Part shown: piece by piece, positions 8,671-16,897 of the stretch | Layout of the letters: each line of letters starts with the position of its first letter | How positions within the stretch are numbered: position 1 is the first letter of the stretch | Source of the DNA: Streptacidiphilus sp. PB12-B1b | GTDB lineage: Bacteria > Actinomycetota > Actinomycetes > Streptomycetales > Streptomycetaceae | DNA length: 64,000 nt | NCBI RefSeq assembly: GCF_014084125.1 | Contig: NZ_CP048405.1 | Span: 4,526,001-4,590,000 of the forward strand | Direction: 5' to 3' | Position numbers and translations under genes: made by a program | The notes under the pieces: generated by a model | Databases searched by the model: none | Seen by the model: the letters and a program-made list of their open reading frames with translations, nothing else | Told to the model about the DNA's origin: nothing

Positions 8671-11010
8671 TCACAGCGCCTTGCTGCGCTGCAGCCACAC
8701 CAGGGCCAGCCAGCCGGGCAGCACCGGCAGCCAGAACGTCAGCGCCCGGAACAGCAGCACCGGCGGCAGCGCCTCGGCCGGGGACACCCCGATCGTCTGC
8801 GCCAGGGCGCCGCTGAGCAGCACCTCCACCCCGCCCACGCCGCCGGGCGTGGGCACGGCCGAGCCCAGCGCGCCGCCGATCAGGTTGGCGATGGCGACGG
8901 CGGCGAAGCTGGGGTGCAGGCCGAAGGCCAGCACGCAGAAGTAGAGGCAGGCCGCCGAGGTCAGCGACACCAGCAGCTGCCCGACCACGCCCACGGCCAG
9001 CTTGACCGGGTGCTGGAGCAGGTCCAGCAGGCGCGGAATCGCGTCGGCGAGCAGCGGTTGCAGCCGGGCCGCCAGCCAGCGCCGCAGCGGCGGCACGCTG
9101 GTCGCCAGCAGCGCCAGCACCGCCGCCACCAGCAGGCCGGTGATCAGCGCGGGCGAGGTGGACAGCGAGCTGCCGTAGTGGACGCTGGCCAGGTAGCCGA
9201 AGACCAGGACCAGTAGCACGTGCAGCACCAGACCGACCACCTGGGAGGCGCCGACGCTGGCGATGGCCTTGCGCGGGGCGATCCCGGCCCGTTGCAGGAA
9301 GCGGGTGCCGACCGCCATGCCGCCCACCCCGCTGGGCGTGACCAGGTTGGCGAAGCCGCCCGCCAGCTGCGCCAGCGTGGCCTTGACCAGGTCGAGCCGC
9401 TCGGGGACGAAGCCGACGAAGCTCATGGTGGCGGCCACCACGCCGAGCACGGCGGCCAGCCCGGCGAAGGCGAACCAGCCGCTGTGCGCCGCCGCCAGCG
9501 CGCTCAGCGGGTTGTTCTGCTTGCTGGAGAACTGCAGCAGCAGGTAGTAGCCGGCCAGGACGCCGCCGAAGACCGAGATCAGGGTCCTGGTCCGCAGCCG
9601 CTCCAGCCGCACCGGCTCGATCGGCGCCTCCGGGCGGGTCCGCAGCACCGCGTCCCGCAGGTCGGCCAGCAGGTCGGGGGCGGCCCGGGTGCTGGGGAAG
9701 ATGGCGAGCGGCTGGAGCAGCGGCACGGCGGAGCCGACACGTTCGGCCCCGATGACGCCGACGGCGGCGGCCACGGCGCGGTCCGGGCCGACCCGCTGCG
9801 CGGTGGTGGCCAGCAGCTGCGCCAGGTCGCCGCGCAGGGCGAGGTCGCCGGCGGCGATGTCGCCGTCCTCCAGGTTCACCAGGTGGACCGCGCCCTCGTC
9901 GTCGACCAGCAGCGAGGCCGGGTCCAGGCTGCGGTGGGCGATCCGGCGGGCGTGCAGCAGCGCCAGCTGGCGCCAGGCGTCGGCCAGCAGTCCGTCGGTC
10001 AGGTCCTCGTCGGCCAGGCGGTCCAGGGTGCGGCCGGTGAGCCGCTCGTAGACGGCGAAGGCGGCGTCCGGGCCGAGGTCGGCGGTCAGCAGCAGCCGCC
10101 GGCTGCGGGCGCCGGCGGCCTGGGCCGCGTAGGAGAGCAGTGCCTCCTGCTGCAGCGCGCCGCGCGGCGAGAGCAGGCTGCGGCGCTGGGGGGCGGTGCG
10201 CAGCCGGACCCGGCGCCAGGTCCGGCGGAAGAAGCCGGAGGCGGAGGTCTCTCGGTCCAGCAGCATCACGTCCAGGTCGGGGCGGCCGTCGGTCTGGCTG
10301 ACCAGGAAGCGGTGCTGCTCGTGCGGGGGCGCGCCGGGGGTGCGGGTGGCGGTGGCGGGCCGGAAGCCGGTCTGCCGCAGGGCGGTGAACAGCAGCTCCA
10401 GGGTGAGCCGGGCGTTGGGCGAGCCGAGGCCGTAGACGGTGGCGTTGGCGGCGGCCAGGCCGACCAGCAGCGAGAGCAGCAGGGCCAGGGCGTCGGCGCT
10501 GCCGTTGACCAGCGCGGTGAGCCCGTCCAGGCCGAGCAGCACGACCATGGCCGCCAGCCAGCGCGGGCGGGCGGCGGCCCCGGCGGTGACCAGGTAGGCC
10601 AGGACCGGGGCGGGCCGGTCCAGGACCGGATGGGCCAGGCCGACCAGCAGCGCCAGCCCGTAGGCGGGCACGGCGGCCAGCACCCCGTCGGCGGCGCGCC
10701 GGGGCTCGCGCTGGATCAGCAGCCGGGCCGCGAACGCCAGCGGCAGCAGCAGCACGGCGGTGGCGGCGAACGCCCCGGCGGCGTCGATCAGCCACCGGGG
10801 GGTGTGCGCGGCCAGCTGCGCCACATCGGCGTCCAGGCCGGTGGCGGTGGAGCGGGCGTCATGGGCGAGCAGCAGGGTCAGCCCGATCAGGGCCAGGCTG
10901 ATGACGGAGCGGATCAGCGCCTCGGGCCGACGCGCCCGGGCCGACAGCAGGAGCTCCTGCGGCTCGATGTGGAACCTCCAACCCCCGTGCGCCGTCGCGG
11001 CTGCGCGCAT
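8671..11010 (-). CDS. Large membrane protein: flippase-like (UPF0104/AglD) domain with internal kinase-like region
   Basis: About 779 residues from ATG 11010; the start is uncertain because no ribosome-binding site is visible and the frame stays open upstream. The first 170 residues hold several membrane helices. Residues ~200-470 resemble a protein-kinase/APH fold whose motifs are degenerate: the catalytic loop reads AHRSLDPAS in place of HRD...N and the DFG position reads LEDG, so catalysis is doubtful. From ~500 to the end there are seven or eight helices of the lysylphosphatidylglycerol synthase TM/UPF0104 family, with NLVTPSGVGG and VPTPGGVGGVE motifs. Such domains move or protect lipid-linked molecules in the membrane. 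It is divergent from the marR gene. Confidence 0.85.
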   Translation of the reverse strand: MRAAATAHGGWRFHIEPQELLLSARARRPEALIRSVISLALIGLTLLLAHDARSTATGLDADVAQLAAHTPRWLIDAAGAFAATAVLLLPLAFAARLLIQREPRRAADGVLAAVPAYGLALLVGLAHPVLDRPAPVLAYLVTAGAAARPRWLAAMVVLLGLDGLTALVNGSADALALLLSLLVGLAAANATVYGLGSPNARLTLELLFTALRQTGFRPATATRTPGAPPHEQHRFLVSQTDGRPDLDVMLLDRETSASGFFRRTWRRVRLRTAPQRRSLLSPRGALQQEALLSYAAQAAGARSRRLLLTADLGPDAAFAVYERLTGRTLDRLADEDLTDGLLADAWRQLALLHARRIAHRSLDPASLLVDDEGAVHLVNLEDGDIAAGDLALRGDLAQLLATTAQRVGPDRAVAAAVGVIGAERVGSAVPLLQPLAIFPSTRAAPDLLADLRDAVLRTRPEAPIEPVRLERLRTRTLISVFGGVLAGYYLLLQFSSKQNNPLSALAAAHSGWFAFAGLAAVLGVVAATMSFVGFVPERLDLVKATLAQLAGGFANLVTPSGVGGMAVGTRFLQRAGIAPRKAIASVGASQVVGLVLHVLLVLVFGYLASVHYGSSLSTSPALITGLLVAAVLALLATSVPPLRRWLAARLQPLLADAIPRLLDLLQHPVKLAVGVVGQLLVSLTSAACLYFCVLAFGLHPSFAAVAIANLIGGALGSAVPTPGGVGGVEVLLSGALAQTIGVSPAEALPPVLLFRALTFWLPVLPGWLALVWLQRSKAL

Positions 11011-11095
11011 GGACCGCGGACGTCGGCGCGGTCTCGATCGTACCGGCACCGCCACCCGCCGCCGAAGCGCCGCCAGGGGTTTCGACAGCCTGAAC

Positions 11096-11124
11096 TTGGC
11101 AGTCCAGACTGATGAAACTATCCT
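11096..11124 (+). promoter_or_regulatory. marR promoter with overlapping operator; leaderless start likely
   Basis: TTGGCA (11096-11101) and TATCCT (11119-11124) are spaced by 17 bases, and the ATG follows the -10 box by six bases, so the mRNA probably starts at or next to the ATG. Between the boxes lies the perfect inverted repeat CAGTC-CA-GACTG (11100-11111), a good place for a MarR dimer to bind and repress its own gene and perhaps the divergent membrane-protein gene. Confidence 0.6.
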
Positions 11125-11130
11125 GGAACG

Positions 11131-11580
11131 ATGGACGAGGAGACGGCCGGCCCGGGTGAGCCCGCAGCCAGGGCCGCGAACGACCTGCGGGTACTGATCG
11201 GACGCCTGAAGCGGACGCTCAAGGAGCTGGACCCCCCGGACGGCCTCACCCCGACCCAGCTGTCCGTGCTCAGCCGGCTGGACCACGACGGCCCGGCCTC
11301 ACCCAGCGCGCTGGCCGGTGCCGAGCGGGTCCGCCCGCAGTCCATGGGGGCCACCCTCGCCCTGCTGGAGGAGCGGGGTCTGATCGAGCGCCGCCCGGAC
11401 GCGGACGACGGCCGCCGCCAGGTGGTCTCGCTCACCGCCGCCGGCGACCGGTACATCCGCGACAGCCGCCGCCAGCGGCAGGAGTGGCTGTCCCGGGCGC
11501 TGCAGGACGGCTTCACCGAGCAGGAGCTGGCCGTCGTCATCGAGGCCCTCGCCCTGCTGGACCGGCTCACCCGGCCGTGA
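11131..11580 (+). CDS. MarR family transcriptional regulator
   Basis: 149 residues with the MarR winged-helix plan: N-terminal dimerisation helix, LTPTQLSVLSRLDHDGPASPSALAG region (named by its ends), recognition helix near RPQSMGATLALLEERGLIER, and the wing with the D-DGRRQ turn near residue 92, then a C-terminal helix for dimerisation. Members sense phenolic compounds, oxidants or drugs and usually repress neighbouring genes. The divergent flippase-like membrane protein gene is the obvious target. No ribosome-binding site precedes the ATG, in keeping with a leaderless message. Confidence 0.9.
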   Translation: MDEETAGPGEPAARAANDLRVLIGRLKRTLKELDPPDGLTPTQLSVLSRLDHDGPASPSALAGAERVRPQSMGATLALLEERGLIERRPDADDGRRQVVSLTAAGDRYIRDSRRQRQEWLSRALQDGFTEQELAVVIEALALLDRLTRP

Positions 11581-11591
11581 CGGCCGACGGT

Positions 11592-11648
11592 GACCGGCCC
11601 CGGCGGGCGACCTCAGCGGCCGACCGGCCCCGGCGGCGGCACCTCAGC
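11592..11648. repeat. Imperfect 30-bp tandem duplication between convergent genes
   Basis: The 15-mer GACCGGCCCCGGCGG occurs at 11592 and again at 11622, each followed after a few bases by ACCTCAGC. The two copies fill the short gap between the stops of marR and the convergent VOC gene and run into the VOC stop codon. Probably a slippage duplication; no function suggested. Confidence 0.6.
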
Positions 11649-12444
11649 CGGGCAGGGTGCAGAGCGTGAGCGACGCGCCCAGGGGGTCGCGTACGGCGCA
11701 CATCCTGCCGTACGGCGAGTCCATCGGCGGGCGCAGCACGGTGCCGCCCGTGGACGTCACCGCCCGGGCGGCGGCGTCGACGTCCGGCACCGCGAAGTAG
11801 GTGCCCCAGGCGGGCAGCCCGCCGTGCAGCTGCTCCTCGGAGACCTGGTTGCGGCCGCACACCGGCAGGTCGCCCCACTCGCTCTGCGCGCCGCCGGGCA
11901 CCTTCCAGGCGGTGTAGTCGAACTCCCCGCCGTCCCCGATCTGCTCCTGGGCGTAGCCGAACAGGGCGTGGTAGAAGCTGTCGGCGGCGGCGCCGTCGGT
12001 GGTGTTCAGCTCGTTCCAGCAGACCGCGCCCGGCTCCCCGTAGAGCTGGGCGCCGTAGTGCCCGCCCGGCTGCCAGAGGCCGAAGGAGGCTCCGGTCGGG
12101 TCGAAGGCGAAGGCCATCCGGCCCGCTCCGGGCACGTCGTGCGGGCCCATCACCGGCTTGCCGCCGGCCTCGGGGATCCGGGCCACGACGGCGTCGACGT
12201 CCTCGGTGGCCAGGTAGACGTTCCACATCGCGGGCAGGCCCTCGCCGCCGGACGGCGGCGGCATCAGGGCGGCCACCGGCTTCCCCTGCCGCAGGCACAT
12301 GGTGTAGTACCCGAAGTCGGGACCGGCGTCCTGGAACTCCCAGTCGAGCAGCGGCCCGTAGAAGTCCCGGGCGGCGGCCAGGTCGGGCGCGGTCAGATCC
12401 ACCCAGCAGGGCGCTCCGTCGGGATACGAACGACGATCGGGCAT
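11644..12444 (-). CDS. Two-domain VOC/glyoxalase-fold protein
   Basis: 266 residues made of two vicinal-oxygen-chelate repeats: the first from about residue 10 (WVDLTAPDLAAARDFYGPLLDW) to 120, the second from about 135 (CWNELNTTDGAAADSFYHALFGY) to the end. Both show the FY-x2-LFG/LLDW helix and the late FDPTG / RDPLG strand. This tandem form is common in actinomycetes and is related to hydroxylase/resistance proteins of the glyoxalase superfamily; without experimental data the substrate is unknown. The ATG has a weak GAGAGG site upstream. It converges with marR. Confidence 0.85.
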   Translation of the reverse strand: MPDRRSYPDGAPCWVDLTAPDLAAARDFYGPLLDWEFQDAGPDFGYYTMCLRQGKPVAALMPPPSGGEGLPAMWNVYLATEDVDAVVARIPEAGGKPVMGPHDVPGAGRMAFAFDPTGASFGLWQPGGHYGAQLYGEPGAVCWNELNTTDGAAADSFYHALFGYAQEQIGDGGEFDYTAWKVPGGAQSEWGDLPVCGRNQVSEEQLHGGLPAWGTYFAVPDVDAAARAVTSTGGTVLRPPMDSPYGRMCAVRDPLGASLTLCTLPG

Positions 12445-12616
12445 AACGTACACACCTCTCCGCAGGACCGGGGCCGGGGCGCGGCGGCACGGCTCGGTGC
12501 CGCCCCGGCCCACCGTGCCCCCGGCCGGCGCCGACCGCAACCGCTGGCCGCCCGGGCTCCGCCGCCCGGCTGACCGCCGGTCAGTTCCCGCCGCTCCGGC
12601 CCCGCCGCCCGCCGCC

Positions 12617-12636
12617 GTACAGTGGTCTGTACCAAT
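12617..12636 (+). promoter_or_regulatory. Operator candidate upstream of eda-kdgK
   Basis: GTACAG-TGGT-CTGTAC (12617-12632) is a perfect inverted repeat with a 4-base centre, and it overlaps AGTGGTCTGTACCAAT (12621-12636), which resembles the TGGTCT..ACCA sites bound by GntR-family regulators in Streptomyces. It lies 80 bases before the aldolase GTG and just upstream of a possible -10 box TAGCCT (12673-12678). No regulator gene is adjacent, so the binding protein would act from elsewhere. Confidence 0.5.
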
Positions 12637-12715
12637 GGGTGGGCAGCCCGGAGCCGCGGCGGCCGGGCCGGGTAGCCTGCGGACCGGGATTCTGCGTGCA
12701 GGATGAGGAGAAACC

Positions 12716-13408
12716 GTGACCGACGCCCCCGAAGGCATATCCCCGGCTGCCGGGCAACCGCCCGACGTGCTCTCCCGGCTCGGCGCGGTCGGCGTGGTGC
12801 CGGTCGTGGTCCTGGACGACGCCGACAGCGCCGGGGCGCTTGCCGACGCGCTGCTGGCCGGCGGTCTCGGCTGCGCCGAACTGACCCTGCGGACCCCGGC
12901 GGCCGAGCACGCGGTGCCCGCCATGGCGGGCCGGGCCGGTCTGCTGCTGGGCGTCGGCACGGTGCTGGAGGCCGGGCAGGTGGAGCGCTGCGTGGACGCG
13001 GGTGCGCGCTTCGTCGTCTCCCCCGGCTTCGACGACGAGGTGGTCGAGCGCTGCCGGTCGCTGGGCGTCCCGGTGCTGCCGGGCACGGCCACCGCGACCG
13101 AGGTGCTGCGTGCCCGGCGGGCCGGGCTGCGGACGGTGAAGTTCTTCCCGGCCGAGACCTCCGGCGGCCTGCCGGCCCTGCGGGCCCTGGCCGCCCCCTT
13201 CCACGACATGCGGTTCCTGCCGACCGGCGGCATCTCCCCCGCCAATGCCGGGGACTACCTGCGCGATCCGGCCGTGCTCGCGGTCGGCGGCAGCTGGATG
13301 GTCCCGCGCGAGCTGGTGCGCGCCCGCCGCTGGGACGAGATCACCCGGCTGTCGGCGGCGGCCGTCCGGGCCGTGGCCGAGCTCCGCTGCGCGGCGGCGG
13401 CCCGATGA
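12716..13408 (+). CDS. eda: 2-dehydro-3-deoxyphosphogluconate (KDPG) aldolase family protein
   Basis: 230 residues, class I aldolase TIM barrel. Visible landmarks: the general-base region AELTLRTPAAEHAV near residue 60 (E-T-R type segment), GVGTVLEAGQ, FVVSPGFDDEVV, the Schiff-base lysine in TVKFFPAE near residue 142, and the phosphate loop FLPTGGIS. It splits KDPG (or KDPGal) into pyruvate and glyceraldehyde-3-phosphate. GAGGAG precedes the GTG. The stop overlaps the kinase start by four bases (ATGA), so the two enzymes form the last two steps of sugar-acid breakdown. No dehydratase or dehydrogenase gene is nearby. Confidence 0.92.
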   Translation: MTDAPEGISPAAGQPPDVLSRLGAVGVVPVVVLDDADSAGALADALLAGGLGCAELTLRTPAAEHAVPAMAGRAGLLLGVGTVLEAGQVERCVDAGARFVVSPGFDDEVVERCRSLGVPVLPGTATATEVLRARRAGLRTVKFFPAETSGGLPALRALAAPFHDMRFLPTGGISPANAGDYLRDPAVLAVGGSWMVPRELVRARRWDEITRLSAAAVRAVAELRCAAAAR

Positions 13409-14388
13409 GCGCCGACGGGCTGGAGCGGACCGGGCTGCTGACCTTCGGCGAGACCATGGGCCTGGTCTCCGCGCTGGACACCGGCCCGCTGGAGTACGCC
13501 CGGGGCTTCGGCTACGGCATCGGCGGGGCCGAGAGCAATGTGGCCATCGGGGTCTCCCGGCTCGGCGCGCCCGCGGCCTGGTTCGGCCGGGTCGGCGCCG
13601 ACGCCACCGGCGACCTGGTCGAACGGCGGCTGCGCGGCGAGGAGGTGCGCACCCTGGCGATCCGGGACGGCGGCTTCACCGGGATCATGGTCAAGCACCG
13701 GCGCTTCGGCACCACCCTCCAGGTGGACTACCACCGGGCGGGCAGCGCCGGTTCGCGGCTGGCCCCGGCCGACGTCCCGGCGGAGCTGGTCGGGACGGCC
13801 GCGATCCTGCACGTCACCGGCATCACCCCGGCGCTGTCCGAGTCCGCCGCGGCGGCGGTGCGGCACGCACTGCAGTTGGCGCGCGCGGGCGGGACCACGG
13901 TCTCGGTGGACGTCAACTACCGCTCCAAGCTGTGGAGTCGGACGGCGGCCGGGCCGGTGCTGCGCGAGCTGGTCTCGCTGGCCGACATCGTCTTCGCCGG
14001 GGTGGAGGAGGCAGAGCTGGTCGCCGGCTCCGGCGAGTCGGCGCCGACGGCCCGGACGGCGGCCGAACTGGCGCAGGCGCTGGCCGCGTTGGGTCCGAGC
14101 GAGGCCGTCGTCAAGGACGGTGCGCGCGGCTGCACCGCCGTTGTGGACGGCGTCCGGTACCGGCTGCCGGCGCTGCCGGTGACCGTGGTGGACCCGACCG
14201 GCGCGGGCGACGCCTTCGTGGCCGGCTACCTGGCCGAGCACCTCGGCGGCGCGACCGCCGAGCAGCGGCTGCGGACCGCGATCGCGGCCGGGGCCTTCGC
14301 CGTCACCGTCCCCGGCGACTGCGAGGGGCTGCCGCGCCGCGCCGACCTGGCGGCGCTGGCCCGGCCCGAGGAGGACATCGCCCGCTGA
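13405..14388 (+). CDS. kdgK: PfkB-family sugar kinase, probably 2-dehydro-3-deoxygluconokinase
   Basis: 327 residues of the ribokinase/PfkB fold. N-terminal signature GGAESNVAIGVSRLG near residue 38, and C-terminal signature DPTGAGDAFVAGYL near residue 262, containing the catalytic aspartate and anion hole. Translationally coupled to the KDPG aldolase gene (ATGA overlap), which makes KDG kinase the natural assignment: it would phosphorylate 2-keto-3-deoxygluconate to supply the aldolase. Ribokinase or fructokinase activity is the alternative from sequence alone. Confidence 0.88.
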   Translation: MSADGLERTGLLTFGETMGLVSALDTGPLEYARGFGYGIGGAESNVAIGVSRLGAPAAWFGRVGADATGDLVERRLRGEEVRTLAIRDGGFTGIMVKHRRFGTTLQVDYHRAGSAGSRLAPADVPAELVGTAAILHVTGITPALSESAAAAVRHALQLARAGGTTVSVDVNYRSKLWSRTAAGPVLRELVSLADIVFAGVEEAELVAGSGESAPTARTAAELAQALAALGPSEAVVKDGARGCTAVVDGVRYRLPALPVTVVDPTGAGDAFVAGYLAEHLGGATAEQRLRTAIAAGAFAVTVPGDCEGLPRRADLAALARPEEDIAR

Positions 14389-14428
14389 CCCGGCCCGGCC
14401 CGCTGACCGATCGGTGCGATGCGGACGG

Positions 14429-15286
14429 TCAGGGACGCACCCGCCCCAGCCCGCCGAAGACCAGGAGCGTGCTGGGGGTCCGCGGCTCGGGCCCCTCCGC
14501 CCCGGGCGGCTCCTCCTCCGGGTGCCAGGCGACCACCGGAACGACGCCGGGCTCCAGCAGTTCCGTGCCGTCGAAGAAGGCCCGGATCTCCTGCTCGCCG
14601 CGCATCCGGCCGGAGCCGAGCATCTGCTGGAACGCCTCCTCCAGGGCCCGGGCCTCGGAGCTGGCGTCGCAGAAGTGGCTGAGCAGCAGACAGCTGCCGG
14701 GCGGCAGTTGCTCCAGCAGGGTCCGCACCAGCCTGCCGGGCCGGTCGGAGTCGGCGAGATGGTGCACGATGCCGAGCAGCAGCAGCCCGATCGGACGGCT
14801 CCAGTCGAGGAAGTCCTTGACCACCGGATCGCCGAGGATCACCTCGGGCTGCCGCAGGTCGCCCAGGACGGCCTCGGTGAAGGGGTTGTCGGTGAGCAGC
14901 GCCCGGGCGTGGCTGAGCACCATGGGATCGTGGTCGACGTAGACCACCCTGGCGTCCGGGATCACGCTCTGCGCCACCTGGTGCGTGTTCTGGGCGGTCG
15001 GCAGGCCCGAGCCGATGTCCAGGAACTGCCGGATGCCCAGCCGGGCCAGGTGCCGGACGCCCCTGGCCAGGAAGGCCCGGCTGAGCCGGGCGCCCTGCCC
15101 GCCGTCGGGTATCAGCTCCAGCCGCCGGGCGGCGACGGCGCGGTCCACGGCGAAGTTGTCCTTGCCTCCGAGTACGGCGTCGTAGACCCGGGCGACGCTG
15201 GGCCTGGTGGGGTCCACCCCCAGCTGTTCCCACTGCGTGGTCTGCCAACTCCCGTCCAGCCAGCCCTCGTCCTGTTCTCCCGTCAC
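14429..15286 (-). CDS. SAM-dependent methyltransferase-fold protein (actinobacterial Methyltransf_19-type)
   Basis: 285 residues from GTG 15286, preceded by GGGAGGGG. The sequence has the hallmark of a family greatly expanded in actinomycetes: RPSVARVYDAVLGGKDNFAVDR near residue 25 (named by its ends), motif I in FLDIGSGLPTAQNTHQVAQ near residue 95, VVYVDHDPMVLSHARALL, and the late GIVHHLAD and LLSHF segments. These proteins are related to DUF574 methyltransferases and often bind SAM; few substrates are known, and many are near conservons or other regulators. It converges with kdgK across a 40-base gap. Confidence 0.85.
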   Translation of the reverse strand: MTGEQDEGWLDGSWQTTQWEQLGVDPTRPSVARVYDAVLGGKDNFAVDRAVAARRLELIPDGGQGARLSRAFLARGVRHLARLGIRQFLDIGSGLPTAQNTHQVAQSVIPDARVVYVDHDPMVLSHARALLTDNPFTEAVLGDLRQPEVILGDPVVKDFLDWSRPIGLLLLGIVHHLADSDRPGRLVRTLLEQLPPGSCLLLSHFCDASSEARALEEAFQQMLGSGRMRGEQEIRAFFDGTELLEPGVVPVVAWHPEEEPPGAEGPEPRTPSTLLVFGGLGRVRP

Positions 15287-16177
15287 GCCCGGCCCCTCCC
15301 GTCGCGGACTCCCGTGCGGCGACGCTGACGAGCTTAGCCACATGTGCGGCCGCGCGTACCTGAGTTGACGCCGGTCACGATCCGCGGCGGGGTCGGCCCC
15401 AGGGCGGTCGGCGGCTCCGTCGGCGGCCCGGGGCAGGGCACGGCCGGGCCGCCCGCCGGGCGCGCCGGGCCAGGCCGGAGCGGGGGCAGCGGTCGCCTGC
15501 CGGGCGGTGCCCGGGGCAGGCGATGCGCGCGAGCAGGCCGACGGCGTACCCCTGCCCGGCGCGGGGCCAGGGGTGGCGGGTGCGGTGGGAGCCGCGGGCT
15601 TGGTAGGAGCGGTGGCGGAGAAGGGCGGTCCAGGAGCCTGCCCGACAGGGCGCGGGGCGAAGGAGCGGACCCACATACGCGTGGATGCTTCCTTGCCGAC
15701 GCCGCCGCAGTGGGGCAGGCCCCCCGGCAGGGAGGCATCCATGGGGCAAGTATCGCAGCCCCCAGTAGCCCACCGCCATCACCCAGGCGAGTGACAGCAG
15801 CAGTTGGCACCGCATCAGCAGCTGGGCGTCCTGCGCGCCCGAGGCACCCGGTGCGCCCCAGGGGGCCGGTACGGGCGGCGGCACCCGCAGCGGCAGCGGC
15901 AGCGGTCCGGGACCGGCCAGGGCCGAGACCGCCGCCGCGACCAAGGGCGTCACCGGGCGTCCACCGGACTGCCGCCGGTCCGGACCGGCGGGTGTGGCAT
16001 GGTCGTGGCCGTCTTCACGGCCTGGTCAACGGCGGTGGTCACAGCAGGTCACCGACGGCGCTGCGGGACCACCGTTTCGTGTCGGCGCTCGAAGGCCCGT
16101 GCGGGCGGAGGCCCGGCGGCGGTCACCGGCGTTCGACCGGCTCCCGGCCGCGTTCGGCCGCCGCCCGGGCCGGGCGG
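15287..16177. other. Long spacer with no secure gene
   Basis: About 890 bases between the methyltransferase start and the end of the next minus-strand gene. Apart from the doubtful ORF at 15375-15953 I see only a GC-rich stem-loop near 15497-15524 (arms GCCTGCC / GGCAGGC with an inner GGGC/GCCC stem) and long frames whose composition (Arg/Pro/Ala repeats) marks them as antisense shadows. Degenerate remnants of former genes cannot be excluded. Confidence 0.5.
15375..15953 (-). CDS. Hypothetical protein with one N-terminal membrane segment (doubtful)
   Basis: A GTG-started frame of 192 residues. The first 70 codons have strong third-position GC bias, a Pro-rich head and one membrane helix (CQLLLSLAWVMAVGYWGL near residues 50-67). 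The middle has poorer codon bias and the C-terminal third is Arg/Pro-rich, as often seen in shadow frames, so the gene may be shorter, broken, or absent. No family recognised. The upstream ribosome-binding site is weak (GTGGA). Confidence 0.35.
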   Translation of the reverse strand: MTPLVAAAVSALAGPGPLPLPLRVPPPVPAPWGAPGASGAQDAQLLMRCQLLLSLAWVMAVGYWGLRYLPHGCLPAGGPAPLRRRRQGSIHAYVGPLLRPAPCRAGSWTALLRHRSYQARGSHRTRHPWPRAGQGYAVGLLARIACPGHRPAGDRCPRSGLARRARRAARPCPAPGRRRSRRPPWGRPRRGS

Positions 16178-16708
16178 TCAGCCCGCGGCGAGGGCCGCGC
16201 CGCGCCCGCGACCGGCGGCGGCGGTCAGCCGGTGGCCCCGGATCCGCAGCACCAGCATCCGCGAGACCACCTCGCCGAGCGCCATCAGCACCAGCGCCGC
16301 CACCCACGCCTGGCCGCTGGTGATCGAGTGCTGGAGGCTGAAACGGTCGATGGCCGCGCCCTCGCCGTGGGTGGATTCGAAGGAGAAGGCCATCCGGAAG
16401 CCGATGCCCACCACCCACAGCACCGCGGCGACCACCCCGGCCTTGGCGAAGGGCACCCCGTCCGCGCCGAGCCGCAGCCGGGTGGCCAGCGCCGCGCCGA
16501 CGCCCAGCAGCACGCCCACCGAGGCCAGCACGGTGATCAGCACCAGGTCGTTCCCGGCGGTGGGGATGGAGCGCAGGTACTGGAATGCGACGAAGCCGGT
16601 GATCGCCAGCGGCAGCACCAGATTGAGCAGGTCCAGCCTGGAACCGCGGACCTGCCGGATGACCAGCAGGACCAGGACCGCGTTGATCAGATAGTCGTAA
16701 GTGCTCAT
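16178..16708 (-). CDS. Small integral membrane protein of unknown function (DUF1453-like)
   Basis: 176 residues with about five membrane segments beginning right after the start (YDYLINAVLVLLVIRQ) and continuing near residues 30-48, 55-73, 88-105 and 130-150, with a charged C-terminus. The arrangement resembles the CcdC/DUF1453 family of actinobacterial membrane proteins. The ATG at 16708 is the only start consistent with a membrane-inserted N-terminus. A strong inverted repeat sits 33 bases upstream in the divergent spacer. Function unknown. Confidence 0.75.
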   Translation of the reverse strand: MSTYDYLINAVLVLLVIRQVRGSRLDLLNLVLPLAITGFVAFQYLRSIPTAGNDLVLITVLASVGVLLGVGAALATRLRLGADGVPFAKAGVVAAVLWVVGIGFRMAFSFESTHGEGAAIDRFSLQHSITSGQAWVAALVLMALGEVVSRMLVLRIRGHRLTAAAGRGRGAALAAG

Positions 16709-16740
16709 GGCCCCCAGCATCTCCGGCACCGGGCGGCGCC

Positions 16741-16776
16741 GGATCGGCCGCCGGATGGAGAGTCGGCGGCCGATCC
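16741..16776. repeat. Perfect 13-bp inverted repeat in a divergent spacer
   Basis: GGATCGGCCGCCG (16741-16753) and its exact reverse complement (16764-16776) enclose a 10-base loop. The flanking genes diverge, so it is not an end-of-gene terminator; it would form a hairpin in the leader of the 16178-16708 transcript or serve as a binding site. Confidence 0.5.
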
Positions 16777-16897
16777 CGACGGCCGGGCCCAGGCCCCCAT
16801 CCCCGGCCTCCATCCCAGGGTGGAGGCGCAGGCCGGAGCGGTACCGCCAGCGGCAAACCCTTTGATCACCGGCGGCGCGGCGGGATAGGAAGGTGCC

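Noticed and set aside
9220-11112. 630-codon plus-strand frame opposite the flippase-like gene
   Set aside because: Gly/Gln/Val-rich antisense translation with no motif; the minus strand encodes clear membrane helices.
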